Source of the DNA: Obscuribacter phosphatis_A
Lineage (GTDB): Bacteria; Cyanobacteriota; Vampirovibrionia; Obscuribacterales; Obscuribacteraceae
Length of the DNA: 64,000 nt
Assembly (NCBI GenBank): GCA_017303615.1
Contig: JAFLCK010000004.1
Span: 149,653 to 213,652, forward strand
Direction of reading: 5' to 3'
Made by a program: the position numbers and the translations under genes. Positions 9,244-18,538 of the stretch are shown in pieces (position 1 is the stretch's first letter; the number at the start of each line of letters is the position of its first letter). Under the pieces are notes generated by a model. That model saw nothing but the letters and a program-made list of their open reading frames with translations, did no database searches and was not told where the DNA came from.

Positions 9244-11168
9244 TTGCTCTTTCCTTTCTTTTGGATTACTTGGATTGTCTGAGTATCTCTCAACTTTCCT
9301 TCTAATTCATTTATCCTAAGCCTGGCATTCTTCAACTCTTCCATAAGGGCTATCTCGCCGCCCTGAGCCGCATTAGAAAGCAATTCTTCCAAGGCCGCCT
9401 CGGTGCGCTGCAAAAGCGAACGCAAATAGATAGACGATACACCGGCACTGGCAGCCAAAGATTCAGGCTTTTCACCGGCTAATAGTCTCTTCACCAAAAG
9501 CAATTCTTGACCAGTGGCTGGAACATCTTTGCTCTTCTGCAATTTATAGACCTTCATGCTTTCAAAGCCAAGATCGCCAAGACTGAAGTAATCGCCCATA
9601 TACTTCCGGAAGAAATCACGCGAAGCAAAAACTTCAAAAACAGGTCCACCTTGAATAAAAACTAAAGCCGGCTTGTTCTTCAAAATATCGTCACCGTATT
9701 CAGTGACCACCCGGTCAAGCTTCTCCTTATATTTCAAATCGCTAGTTTCACCCAAACATTGATCCAACATAGGCACATGCATACCGTGCAAATATCTAGA
9801 TCCTGGTCGGCGATTAGCAAGAACAATTGGTGGATAGCCCGGGAAAACGCCGGTAGAGATACTGATGATGGCATCACCTTTCTGGCTATGGGCAATAATT
9901 GCACGCAAAAGCGGCGATACCTCGCGCGTAGAACTATCACCAAGTGCTCCCATACTCAAATGTGAAAAGGAAGGAGAGGTAAGTCTTTCCTTTGTCCACT
10001 TTTGAAAAGAGGCAAACGTGTCTTGTAGACAAAAAGAAAGCATGCCCAAGGGAAGCAAGAGCCTGACGAGCAAATGAGCGAAAGGCAGCGGCTTGAGCAT
10101 CTGAAAAACAGAGGCAATGACAAGACCGACTTCAACTGAAAGTAGAATCAAACTACTGAAGTGACAGGGCAGATAGCGATATGTCCAAGAAGTACTAAAG
10201 AAAATGAAGAGAGCAAAGGCGGTCAAATTGAAGGTGAGAAGAGGCACAATCAGTGCCGACCGCCTCAATAGCGGAATGGCAAAGATAAAGCTAAGGCAAA
10301 AGAGTAAGGTGGTGGTGAAATTTTCGGGAGTACCGCCGAGACAAGCCAGGGTTGAAGTCTCATACCAACCCATGCCGGCAGCATAAAGAGGCAGGGCTTG
10401 ACCAAGTAGAACATCGAGAGCGGCTTTGGGATAGAGCAGAAAATGTAAGCCATAGAGTGAAAGAAACAAGCACAGCCACAGCACTTCGGTTGAGTTAAAA
10501 GTCTTTTTCTTACCGCCAGTGACATTTTGCCATCTTCTCAAACGGGAGAGAACGAATTCACTTACCAGCCAATACAAAACGAAGTAGGGCTTGAGCGACA
10601 GCGCCAGAAACGCCATTAGAGCTGCACAAAAATTTAATGCCTCATTATCTTTCTTTTCAGAGGTGGTGCTGTCCTTGAAGTAGCGCAATAGTAAGAAAGG
10701 AAAAAAGCCAATTACAAACAAATACTCTCTTTGCCCTAAATCGATTATTTGTTCACTTTGAAAATAAGCAAAACCCAAAAGAATATAGAGAAGTAAACCA
10801 AGGTCTTTGGGGGATTTTTTTGACTCTCGAAACCTAATATAAATTGCCAAAATCAGGCTAACTGCTAAGAGAAACCACAAATAGATGGACAGAGTAAAAA
10901 GCAAAGATATAGGTAGAGGAAAGAGCTTACCCAGAAGAGCCGGGAAACTGCTCAAATAGATAATCATCGGCAAGTTAAAATCGAAGAAATCTCGATATGG
11001 TATCCAGCCCTTGAGAAGAAGCTGGCCCATAGCCAAATAGACCGATTGATCATTGCCGATAATCAGAGGATGGAAGAAGAAAAAGCCTAGGCCCTTAAGT
11101 AGCAGCGATAGACATGAAAGTGCTAGAAGAATAAAGCTATAGAGTGTGAGCAGTCTTTTCAGTCTCAC
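9240..11168 (-). CDS. Polytopic GT39-like glycosyltransferase with C-terminal HTH/coiled-coil tail
   Basis: Membrane protein of 642 residues with about 11-12 hydrophobic segments over the first 400. The first periplasmic loop has the pattern GWIPYRDFFDFNLPMIIYL, typical of GT39/ArnT-like GT-C enzymes in which an acidic residue of the loop is catalytic; these use polyprenyl-phosphate sugars on the outer face of the inner membrane. A soluble part follows, then an unusual tail (about 555-642): LLAGEKPESLAASAGVS resembles a helix-turn-helix and ELKNARLRINELEGKL a coiled coil, as in the small HTH modules of IS3-type OrfA proteins. Overlaps the next upstream gene by 4 bases. Acceptor unknown. Confidence 0.75.
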   Translation of the reverse strand: MRLKRLLTLYSFILLALSCLSLLLKGLGFFFFHPLIIGNDQSVYLAMGQLLLKGWIPYRDFFDFNLPMIIYLSSFPALLGKLFPLPISLLFTLSIYLWFLLAVSLILAIYIRFRESKKSPKDLGLLLYILLGFAYFQSEQIIDLGQREYLFVIGFFPFLLLRYFKDSTTSEKKDNEALNFCAALMAFLALSLKPYFVLYWLVSEFVLSRLRRWQNVTGGKKKTFNSTEVLWLCLFLSLYGLHFLLYPKAALDVLLGQALPLYAAGMGWYETSTLACLGGTPENFTTTLLFCLSFIFAIPLLRRSALIVPLLTFNLTAFALFIFFSTSWTYRYLPCHFSSLILLSVEVGLVIASVFQMLKPLPFAHLLVRLLLPLGMLSFCLQDTFASFQKWTKERLTSPSFSHLSMGALGDSSTREVSPLLRAIIAHSQKGDAIISISTGVFPGYPPIVLANRRPGSRYLHGMHVPMLDQCLGETSDLKYKEKLDRVVTEYGDDILKNKPALVFIQGGPVFEVFASRDFFRKYMGDYFSLGDLGFESMKVYKLQKSKDVPATGQELLLVKRLLAGEKPESLAASAGVSSIYLRSLLQRTEAALEELLSNAAQGGEIALMEELKNARLRINELEGKLRDTQTIQVIQKKGKSK

Positions 11169-12808
11169 CGACTCACCTCGTCTAACTTCCCGTCTAACCT
11201 ATAGATTATGAAAGGCAGTCTCAAGCCATTAGACTCTTTAGGCTCACGGTTGCGCGTGTAATAGTAAGCCTTGCCGAACTCTGTATACTTCACATCGAGG
11301 AAGTATGCCAACCCAATGGTTTTCAGATCTTCCACTTCATGATTGAGATGAATGAGCATGAGCTTAATCTTGTCAGACTCAAGATCTTTGCGAATCATCT
11401 CAGCTAAAAACTTCACTCCATTTTCGGCGAACGCTCTAGTGGGCGCATTTGTGCGCAAAGAAAGCAATAGATGCAAAGGTTCGCCATAAGTAAGATACCC
11501 AGCCTGCTTTCGATCGTAATAGAGCAAACTGGGATAGGCTGCCTCAGGAAAATGGCTGACAATCAATACTTGCTGCCCAGGCTTGGTTTCATTATTTAGC
11601 ACCTCAGCCAGATCGGGGTCGGCATTACGTCGCAAAACTGCAGGCAGAGACAAAGAATCATCAATTGCTCTGCGAGAAGAGATAAATAGCGAGCCGGAAG
11701 CAAACAAGAGAATTACCGAGATTATTGTCATTGCCATCGGTTTGTGCAAGAGAATTCGAACATAGGTAAAAGTGCTGATAATGATGGTCATGCCGGAGGC
11801 AAAGAGAGTTATGACTAAGTCGCTGGAGAGCCCTCTCATCTCTGCAGCATAGAGAACTAGCCCAGCGCAGGCAAGATACATAAATGGAGCAAGCAAGATG
11901 TTCTTTCTTAACGAAAGAAGCCCGGCGAACATAGAGGCGGTAAAGAAAATCAACTGATAACGCAGGTCAGGAGCACAGCTGATATTGGTCATAGCATCAT
12001 CAAACAAGCCCAACTTCATTACTCTCAAGGGCAAAACAAACTGAAGGAACTTTTCTTTAGCTACCTCGGGTAGAAAAGCAATGAGCACGAGACTAATTAG
12101 AAAGCCGCCAATTAGACCCCAGCAGGCACTATCAATACTGACTTTCCTGGCCCTCCATTGAACCAATATTTCATGCCCTAAGACAAGAGGCAGAAAAACG
12201 ATATCTAAGCCAGCAGCTAAACCGGCAAAGAATGCCGAAACAAAAGAGAGAAAGCCACCATATCTAATACCAGCAAAAGATAGCCATCGCATAAATAAAT
12301 AGGGACAAAAGAACAACAAAAAAAGATGTTGTTCGTCACCCCATTGAAAGCGCACTAAGTAATGTGAGAGCAAAAAGGCTGGAGCTAGTGCCGCACAAGT
12401 AGCCGAAAGAGAAGTGCCATCACTCTGTTGAAGGGGCAGTTCGCCCTCCAATTTTCTGGCTCCGTATACGATAGAAATACAAGCCGAAAGTGACAAGCAA
12501 ATGAGCAACCCAAGCAATACCTTAAAAGAACTAACCACTGCAAGAGGCAGTCCCATAGCAATGAAAGCCTTGCTGGCAAAAGCCGGCAAAGCACCAAGAT
12601 ACAAAGTGAGAGGACTATCAAAGGTAAAAAAACCGCTGTAGGGAGATACTCCACTTTCTAGGCGCGAGGCTAGACAAAGGCGCATGGCAGGAAAGGCTGA
12701 CAAGTCGCCGGTTGACGAAAGCCAGTCATAGAAGACAAGCAAAAGTATGGGCAAGGCTACAAGCAAATAAAGAGAGACAGCTTCTCGCCTAGCTTTAAAG
12801 ACCATCAA
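11165..12808 (-). CDS. Polytopic membrane protein, GT39-like glycosyltransferase candidate
   Basis: 547 residues with about 11 hydrophobic segments, followed by a soluble C-terminal domain (about 375-547). The first loop reads SGVSPYSGFFTFDSPLTLYL, the same pattern as its downstream neighbour (x-PY-x-x-FF-x-x-x-x-P-x-x-x-YL), so the two are probably distant paralogues. The Asp expected just after PY is Ser here, while a later Asp (FDSP) is kept, so catalysis is less certain than for the neighbour. It overlaps that gene by 4 bases and lies 11 bases downstream of the WecA-like gene. It may instead be a scaffold or flippase-like partner. Confidence 0.65.
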   Translation of the reverse strand: MMVFKARREAVSLYLLVALPILLLVFYDWLSSTGDLSAFPAMRLCLASRLESGVSPYSGFFTFDSPLTLYLGALPAFASKAFIAMGLPLAVVSSFKVLLGLLICLSLSACISIVYGARKLEGELPLQQSDGTSLSATCAALAPAFLLSHYLVRFQWGDEQHLFLLFFCPYLFMRWLSFAGIRYGGFLSFVSAFFAGLAAGLDIVFLPLVLGHEILVQWRARKVSIDSACWGLIGGFLISLVLIAFLPEVAKEKFLQFVLPLRVMKLGLFDDAMTNISCAPDLRYQLIFFTASMFAGLLSLRKNILLAPFMYLACAGLVLYAAEMRGLSSDLVITLFASGMTIIISTFTYVRILLHKPMAMTIISVILLFASGSLFISSRRAIDDSLSLPAVLRRNADPDLAEVLNNETKPGQQVLIVSHFPEAAYPSLLYYDRKQAGYLTYGEPLHLLLSLRTNAPTRAFAENGVKFLAEMIRKDLESDKIKLMLIHLNHEVEDLKTIGLAYFLDVKYTEFGKAYYYTRNREPKESNGLRLPFIIYRLDGKLDEVSR

Positions 12809-12819
12809 GACTTAAGCCT

Positions 12820-14079
12820 TCACTGCGGTTTATTTTGACGCTGCCGATGTCGGTTCAAAACTTCAGCAAAGAACAAAGCCATAATAAGCACGCTGGCGAT
12901 GAGCTTGAGATAGTATTCTTGCTGCCCAACAAAGAATGTAGCCACAAGTCCTAGTAGTGCCGAAACAAAATAGATGATATAGGCGACTTTCTTTTGATCT
13001 AAACCAGCATCTAACAAACGGTGGTGAATATGCAGACGATCCGGCGAGAAAATTGACTTCCCTTTGGCCACACGTCTAACAATTGCCCATGAAGTATCAA
13101 GCAGAGGAAAGAAGAGGATAAACACAACCAATAAAGAAGTGGGCACAATCACAGTGGCAGCCGCAGCCCCCTTAATCACACCGGTGATTGATATTGCCGC
13201 CAAGGTAAAGCCCGTCAAATAGGCGCCCGAATCACCGAGGAAGATTCTGGCTGGATTGAAATTCCATCTGAGGAAACCTAGTAAAGCACCGGCCATGACC
13301 GCAGCCATCAAAGCCGCATAAGGTCTCGAGATACTATCACCAAGGGCGACGCTCCATATGGTCAAAGCCGAGATAGCCGAAACTCCAGCAGCCAGACCAT
13401 CCATACCATCTATAAGATTAACTGCATTGGCTACGCCAACAAGCCACAAAACTGTGAGTGGCAAACTCAACTGCCCTAACTCAATAGGGACTCCGCCGGT
13501 TAAATGTATAAAGCCCAAATCTATATTGAGGCTTGCCGGTATGGGAATAGACTTGATGCGCACACCCAAAGAATAGGCAGCACAGCCGGCTAAAATTTGA
13601 ACCAATAACTTGGTTTTGGCCCTGAGATTTTCAAGATCATCTAGCAAACCAAGCACAAAAATAATAGTACCGCCCACAGCAATACCGGCTATGCCTTCGG
13701 TAAAGCGAGCATCTTTAGGCAGACGCCCGGCGATGGCAATCAAAGCAGAGACCGTGGCCAAAATACTTATATAGATAGCCACTCCACCCAGTCTGGGCAC
13801 AGCTACTTTATGAATACGCCTATCGTCACCGGGTTTGTCGAGCAATTTCAATTTCACTGCTCGCGAACGAATCTCAGGTGTAAGCCACCAGCTTGCCGCC
13901 AAAGCAATCAAGAAACCTGGAATCTGCGCCTGATCAAGCCTTTGCTGGGCGGGTCCAAAGGCCCACCACAAGCCAATTCCCAAGAGCAAGACTTGGCAGA
14001 CTCGCTGCGAAACCTTAGAGACACGCGACCTGGTGGTCGTGCTCTGATCCGGTTCAAGTTCCTGCTCGGTCATGGTCAT
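12820..14079 (-). CDS. Polyprenyl-phosphate HexNAc-1-phosphate transferase (WecA/TagO/MraY family)
   Basis: Transfers a HexNAc-1-phosphate from a UDP-sugar to undecaprenyl phosphate, the first step of lipid-linked glycan synthesis. 419 residues with about 11 membrane segments. Family motifs are seen: DKPGDDRRIHKVAVPRLGG (81-99), DDLENLRAK, NLIDGMDGLAAG with the Asp pair, FLGDSGAYL and the HIHHRLLDAG motif characteristic of the WecA/TagO branch and not of MraY. The N-terminal 25 residues are hydrophilic and additional to the family core. Its ATG overlaps the glyA stop (ATGA). It is the likely initiating enzyme of the module that follows. Confidence 0.9.
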   Translation of the reverse strand: MTMTEQELEPDQSTTTRSRVSKVSQRVCQVLLLGIGLWWAFGPAQQRLDQAQIPGFLIALAASWWLTPEIRSRAVKLKLLDKPGDDRRIHKVAVPRLGGVAIYISILATVSALIAIAGRLPKDARFTEGIAGIAVGGTIIFVLGLLDDLENLRAKTKLLVQILAGCAAYSLGVRIKSIPIPASLNIDLGFIHLTGGVPIELGQLSLPLTVLWLVGVANAVNLIDGMDGLAAGVSAISALTIWSVALGDSISRPYAALMAAVMAGALLGFLRWNFNPARIFLGDSGAYLTGFTLAAISITGVIKGAAAATVIVPTSLLVVFILFFPLLDTSWAIVRRVAKGKSIFSPDRLHIHHRLLDAGLDQKKVAYIIYFVSALLGLVATFFVGQQEYYLKLIASVLIMALFFAEVLNRHRQRQNKPQ

Positions 14080-15326
14080 CTTACAGCTTCAACCTTGTTC
14101 TCATAGAGTGGGAATTTGCGGCAGAGTTCACTTACTGTAGCGAGAGTTTTATCTTTGGCTTGTTCGCTTTCAGGATGCTTGAGCACATCGGCAATGGCTT
14201 CGGCAATAAGCTTCATCTCGCGTTCGCCCATACCACGACTGGTCACGGCTGGGGTTCCCAACCTAATGCCCGATGTGACCATTGGTTTTTCGGGATCGTT
14301 GGGAATAGCATTTTTGTTGGTGGTGATATGCACTTCTTCCAAAATCTGGCAGGCTTTCTTGCCGGTCATACCAACCGGACGCAAGTCTACTGTCATAAGA
14401 TGGTTGTCTGTGCCGCCGGATACAATTGCCAGACCATGCTCGATAAGAGCAGACGCCAAAGTGCTGGCGTTCACGACAATATTCTTTTGATACTGCTTAA
14501 ACTCAGGCTTGAGTGCTTCGCCGAAAGCAGCAGCCTTAGCAGCTATTACATGCATAAGCGGACCGCCCTGAATGCCAGGAAAAACAGCCTTGTCGATTTC
14601 TTTGGCAAATTCTTCCTGACACATGACCACACCACCTCGAGGTCCACGCAAAGTCTTGTGGGTGGTGGTGGTGACGAAATGCGCATGCGGAAAGGGATTG
14701 GGGTGCAGACCGGCGGCAACCAAGCCGGCGATATGGGCAATATCAGCCATGAGATAAGCTCCGACTTTATCGGCAATCTTGCGCATTCTTTCAAAGTCGA
14801 TAATGCGGGGATAATTGCTGGCGCCGCAAATAATCAGCTTTGGCTTTACTTCCAGGGCGACGGCTTCCGCCTTTTCATAATCAAGCCTACCGGTTTCGGG
14901 GTCGACGCCATAAAACTTTGAATCAAACCACTTGCCTGAGATGTTCACAGGTGAGCCATGGGTAAGGTGCCCGCCTTGGTCTAAGGCCATACCTAAAATG
15001 GTATCGCCCGGTTTGAGCATAGCGAAGAAAACAGCCATATTGGCTTGGGCGCCGCTATGGGGCTGTACATTGGCGTGCGGAGCATTAAATAGGGTCTTGA
15101 TGCGTTCGATGGCTAATCTTTCAACGCCATCTACGAATTCGCAGCCGCCGTAATAGCGTTTTCCAGGCAAACCTTCGGCATACTTGTTTGTGAGAACCGA
15201 GCCTTGCGCTTCCAAGACTGCCTGCGAAACAAAGTTCTCACTGGCAATAAGTTCGATGCAATTTTTCTGCCGGTGCAACTCTTCATCGATGAGTTTTGCC
15301 AATTCAGGATCGCTATTTGAAAGCAC
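14076..15326 (-). CDS. glyA: Serine hydroxymethyltransferase
   Basis: PLP enzyme that converts serine and tetrahydrofolate to glycine and methylene-tetrahydrofolate; cytoplasmic homotetramer or dimer. 416 residues, the usual bacterial length. Visible signatures: ELIASENFVS (25-34), EGLPGKRYYGG, the PLP lysine K224 in TTTHKTLRGPRGG and the C-terminal VTSRGMGE. GTG start with AAGGAG 8 bases upstream. It sits at the head of the glycan genes and 92 bases after recO, so it may have its own promoter. Confidence 0.97.
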   Translation of the reverse strand: MLSNSDPELAKLIDEELHRQKNCIELIASENFVSQAVLEAQGSVLTNKYAEGLPGKRYYGGCEFVDGVERLAIERIKTLFNAPHANVQPHSGAQANMAVFFAMLKPGDTILGMALDQGGHLTHGSPVNISGKWFDSKFYGVDPETGRLDYEKAEAVALEVKPKLIICGASNYPRIIDFERMRKIADKVGAYLMADIAHIAGLVAAGLHPNPFPHAHFVTTTTHKTLRGPRGGVVMCQEEFAKEIDKAVFPGIQGGPLMHVIAAKAAAFGEALKPEFKQYQKNIVVNASTLASALIEHGLAIVSGGTDNHLMTVDLRPVGMTGKKACQILEEVHITTNKNAIPNDPEKPMVTSGIRLGTPAVTSRGMGEREMKLIAEAIADVLKHPESEQAKDKTLATVSELCRKFPLYENKVEAVR

Positions 15327-15418
15327 CGGACTACTCCTTGGTTAATGCCACACATGAGTATTGTAGTCGCTTTTCAAGGTATTGATCTATTAGTAATATC
15401 TAGCCTCTAAAACTAGTT

Positions 15419-16300
15419 TCAAGAAACTGCACCCAAGACATCAAGAGAGCGCATTCTTCGCCCGGACTTATATTCGATATAGCCAAGAAGCAATCTCTGG
15501 GCAGCCGTCAAGCGGCTATGCACTTGCTTATCTCCGTCATCCCTTGTAAACCTTTGAGGGGAAGTGACAGAGCGAACTTCGGTCTCTAGATTGGTTAAAT
15601 CGTGCCCGGTGGTGCCGATGCTTCTCGCCAAGACAAGTTGCTGCCAAACCATCGGGGTGATCATCACCGAGGCTAATCTGCCTTCCCTGGCTTCACTTCT
15701 GGCATTTTCAGCCACCTGAAAGCCGCGACTAGCCTGACCACGCATTCGTCTTTCGCAAGCTTCGCAAAGCACACCCCCCAGCTCAAAATTGAAGGTGCTT
15801 ATGGTGCGCTCTTCTAGAGGATTGCGGCAGGAAACACAAAAGGTAAGCTCGGGCAATAAACCGAGCATATTGAGCAGACTCATCTCAAATTCCAAACATT
15901 GCAAAATAGGCAGAGTCTCGCTTTCTGCCATATAGGCTATAGCCAGAGACAATCTTTCAAAATAGGTTTGAGAGTCTTCGCCTAGGTCGGCACCAAAAAC
16001 CTGGCTCAACTCGGCAAAATATAGGGCATAGGTCAATCTTTCCAGGTTAGAACGCAAGCCGGGAAAGGTTTCCAGTGTTTCGCATTGGGTGATGATATCT
16101 AGGCTCTTCCCCTTTGCAAGCAAGAACTTGCAAATATTGAGAGGTTCTGACTTACCTGACATCTTCGAACCTGGCTTGCGCGCCCCCTTGGCGACAGCTC
16201 GGTGGAGACCTTTCTCGGCAGAGAAAAGCACAACAATGCGGTCGGCCTCACCAAGAGGGAAGGTGCCTATGTTTACGGCATTAAGAGTGAAACTGGTCAA
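15419..16300 (-). CDS. recO: DNA repair protein RecO
   Basis: Recombination mediator that helps load RecA onto SSB-coated DNA in the RecFOR pathway. 293 residues: an N-terminal OB fold (SFTLNAVNIGTFPLGEADRIV with SAEKG shortly after), a helical middle and a four-cysteine zinc site (CVSC near 179 and CEAC near 205). TTG start four bases after AGGA, next to the gnd stop. The length is somewhat above the usual 230-260, mainly through a C-terminal extension. Confidence 0.92.
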   Translation of the reverse strand: MTSFTLNAVNIGTFPLGEADRIVVLFSAEKGLHRAVAKGARKPGSKMSGKSEPLNICKFLLAKGKSLDIITQCETLETFPGLRSNLERLTYALYFAELSQVFGADLGEDSQTYFERLSLAIAYMAESETLPILQCLEFEMSLLNMLGLLPELTFCVSCRNPLEERTISTFNFELGGVLCEACERRMRGQASRGFQVAENARSEAREGRLASVMITPMVWQQLVLARSIGTTGHDLTNLETEVRSVTSPQRFTRDDGDKQVHSRLTAAQRLLLGYIEYKSGRRMRSLDVLGAVS

Positions 16301-16305
16301 GCATC

Positions 16306-17751
16306 CTACTTTTGAATAAGCTCAGCCCATTCAGTGTGCATAAAGCCGGCTTGTGGTTTATCGACTCTCTCGTAGGTATGAGCCCCAAAGAAATCTCTTT
16401 GCGCTTGAGTGAGATTTTGAGGCAAGTTCTGCGACCTGTAAGAATCGAAATAAGAGAGTGACGATGCCATAGCCGGCATGGGCACACCATGATCAATGGC
16501 CGCTTTTACCACTTCACGCATACTCATATGAGACTGCACCATAAATGGTGCAAAGTCTTCATCGACCAACAAGTTAGGCAGATCGTTGTTTCGATCAAAG
16601 GCTCTTCTGATGCGCTCTAAAAGTTGGGCGCGAATGATACAGCCGCCGCGCCAAATGCGAGCGGTCTCAGAGAGATTTACACCCCAGCCGTATTTATCAG
16701 AACCTGCTTTGATAAGCGACATACCTTGGGCATAGCTGCACACTTTGGCGGCATACAAAGCCTTTTCCAGATGATCGATAAGAGGATGAGAAGTATCGCC
16801 TTTGCGCTGACCGAGATCTTGTGAGACTGCAGCGAAAACCCTGGCGGCATCCATACGCTCATTTTTCATGGAAGAAAGAACACGGGCGGTAAGAGCAGCA
16901 TCGATGGTCGGCACAGGCACTCCCAGTTCTAAGGCCGCTTCAGAAGTCCACTTGCCAGTACCTTTTTGACCAGCCTTATCTAAAATAAGGTCAACTAGGG
17001 GCTTTCCTGTCTCAGGGTCTTTGGCAGTCAAAATCTTTGCCGTGATCTCAATCAGGAAGGAATTCAAAATTCCTTCATTCCACTTGGAAAAGATATCAGC
17101 AATTTGTGTGGCAGAGAGATTCAAGGTCTTCCGCATAAAGTCATAAACTTCAGCGATTAGCTGCATGTCACCATATTCGATACCATTGTGCACCATCTTA
17201 ACGAAATGTCCGGCACCGTCGCCGCCGAGATAAGTAACACAAGGGCTGCCTTCGACCTTGGCCGAAATGTCCTCCCATATGGCCCTAATCTCTTCGTAGG
17301 CTTCCTTATCGCCACCCGGCATTAAAGAAGGTCCCCAGAGCGCGCCTTCTTCGCCACCTGAAACACCAGAACCGATAAACTTCAAGCCCTCGGCTTTGAG
17401 AGCTTTCTCGCGGCGCTGCGTATCAATATAGTGAGAATTTCCGCCATCGATTATGATGTCGTCCTTCTCTAGATAGGGCTTCAATTTATCGATGGTCTGG
17501 TCTACAGCATCGCCGGCCTTGACCAATAAAATAATTCTTCTTGGTTTCTGCAGTGATTCGACAAAAGACTTTTCGTCGGGCGAACCAACAACTTTCTTAC
17601 CCTTGCCGCGATTCTCAATAAAGTCTACTGTTTTGGCATGTGAGCGGTTGAAAACCGAGATCTGATAGCCGTGCCTCTCGATATTGAGAGCGAGGTTTTC
17701 ACCCATTACTCCAAGACCGACAAGCCCTATGTCACTTTTCTTTTCTTGCAT
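16306..17751 (-). CDS. gnd: 6-phosphogluconate dehydrogenase, decarboxylating
   Basis: Oxidises and decarboxylates 6-phosphogluconate to ribulose 5-phosphate with NADP, the last step of the oxidative pentose phosphate pathway. 481 residues, matching the long (GndA) form. Motifs: GLGVMGENLALN at the N-terminus (Rossmann), VSGGEEGALWGPSLMPGG for substrate binding, KMVHNGIEYGDMQ with the catalytic Lys, and KGTGKWT. It follows pgl by 12 bases and completes zwf-opcA-pgl-gnd, the whole oxidative branch in pathway order. Confidence 0.97.
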   Translation of the reverse strand: MQEKKSDIGLVGLGVMGENLALNIERHGYQISVFNRSHAKTVDFIENRGKGKKVVGSPDEKSFVESLQKPRRIILLVKAGDAVDQTIDKLKPYLEKDDIIIDGGNSHYIDTQRREKALKAEGLKFIGSGVSGGEEGALWGPSLMPGGDKEAYEEIRAIWEDISAKVEGSPCVTYLGGDGAGHFVKMVHNGIEYGDMQLIAEVYDFMRKTLNLSATQIADIFSKWNEGILNSFLIEITAKILTAKDPETGKPLVDLILDKAGQKGTGKWTSEAALELGVPVPTIDAALTARVLSSMKNERMDAARVFAAVSQDLGQRKGDTSHPLIDHLEKALYAAKVCSYAQGMSLIKAGSDKYGWGVNLSETARIWRGGCIIRAQLLERIRRAFDRNNDLPNLLVDEDFAPFMVQSHMSMREVVKAAIDHGVPMPAMASSLSYFDSYRSQNLPQNLTQAQRDFFGAHTYERVDKPQAGFMHTEWAELIQK

Positions 17752-17763
17752 TCTCCAACGCTC

Positions 17764-18531
17764 CTATATCAGGCTTGATGCACAAGCTTCGTCAAGATAC
17801 CACTCTACTGTGCCTTGCGGGCACATATCAATTACAGAAAGAGAGGGGAAATCCCCTTCCCTCTTCAAAACTTTTCCGACAATCTCAGTTTTCTTGCTGC
17901 CGCTGACCAAGAAGACGACTTTCTTACAGGCGGCAAACACAGGCATTGTCAAAGTCAAACGATGGGCGGCGAATTTTGGCACATAGTTCTCCACACAAAT
18001 TCGCTTACGCTCTTCTAAAGCCTCTGTACCAGGGAAAAGTGAGGCGGTATGTCCGTCTTCGCCAAGACCCATAAGAGCCAGATCAAACTCCGGCATGGGC
18101 GCAGTTTCATCTTTCTCAAATTTGAAAAACCGCCTTATTGTTTGATCGTAAATGCGCGCCGATTCTTTAGGGTCGCTATCTTGCTTAATCGTCGGAAAAA
18201 CGTTGGTGCTGGGGATATCAATGCGACTGAGCAAAGAGTCAGAGATCATCTTATAGTTGCTCTCACCATCGTTATGACCGACACAACGCTCATCGCCTAG
18301 AAAAAGATAAGTACTAGCCCAAGGCATCTTTCCTTCAGGCAGTTGGGAAAGCCTTTGATACAAACCACGGGGAGTGCTGCCGCCGGAAAGTAACATGGTA
18401 AAAAATCCATCTGTTTGGACTGCCTCGTTAGCCAAAGCGGCGATCCTCTCTGCAAGACAATCAAACAAGGCGCGCTCATCTGATGCCACATTCAAGACCT
18501 GACCGCCCAAATTCGCCTTACGCTCGCCCAA
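17764..18531 (-). CDS. pgl: 6-phosphogluconolactonase
   Basis: Hydrolyses 6-phosphogluconolactone, the product of Zwf. 255 residues of the DevB/SOL family, with LSGGSTPRGLYQRL near residue 49, LGDERCVGHNDGESNY and MGLGEDGHTASLFPG, the classical family signatures. The frame starts at TTG 18531, close after the opcA stop; the Shine-Dalgarno sequence is poor, and translation may depend on coupling to opcA. Confidence 0.95.
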   Translation of the reverse strand: MGERKANLGGQVLNVASDERALFDCLAERIAALANEAVQTDGFFTMLLSGGSTPRGLYQRLSQLPEGKMPWASTYLFLGDERCVGHNDGESNYKMISDSLLSRIDIPSTNVFPTIKQDSDPKESARIYDQTIRRFFKFEKDETAPMPEFDLALMGLGEDGHTASLFPGTEALEERKRICVENYVPKFAAHRLTLTMPVFAACKKVVFLVSGSKKTEIVGKVLKREGDFPSLSVIDMCPQGTVEWYLDEACASSLI

Positions 18532-18538
18532 GTTCCAA

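Noticed and set aside
14160..14921. A 253-codon open frame antisense to glyA
   Set aside because: It lies wholly within serine hydroxymethyltransferase, has no recognisable motif or ribosome site, and its length follows from the codon bias of the real gene.
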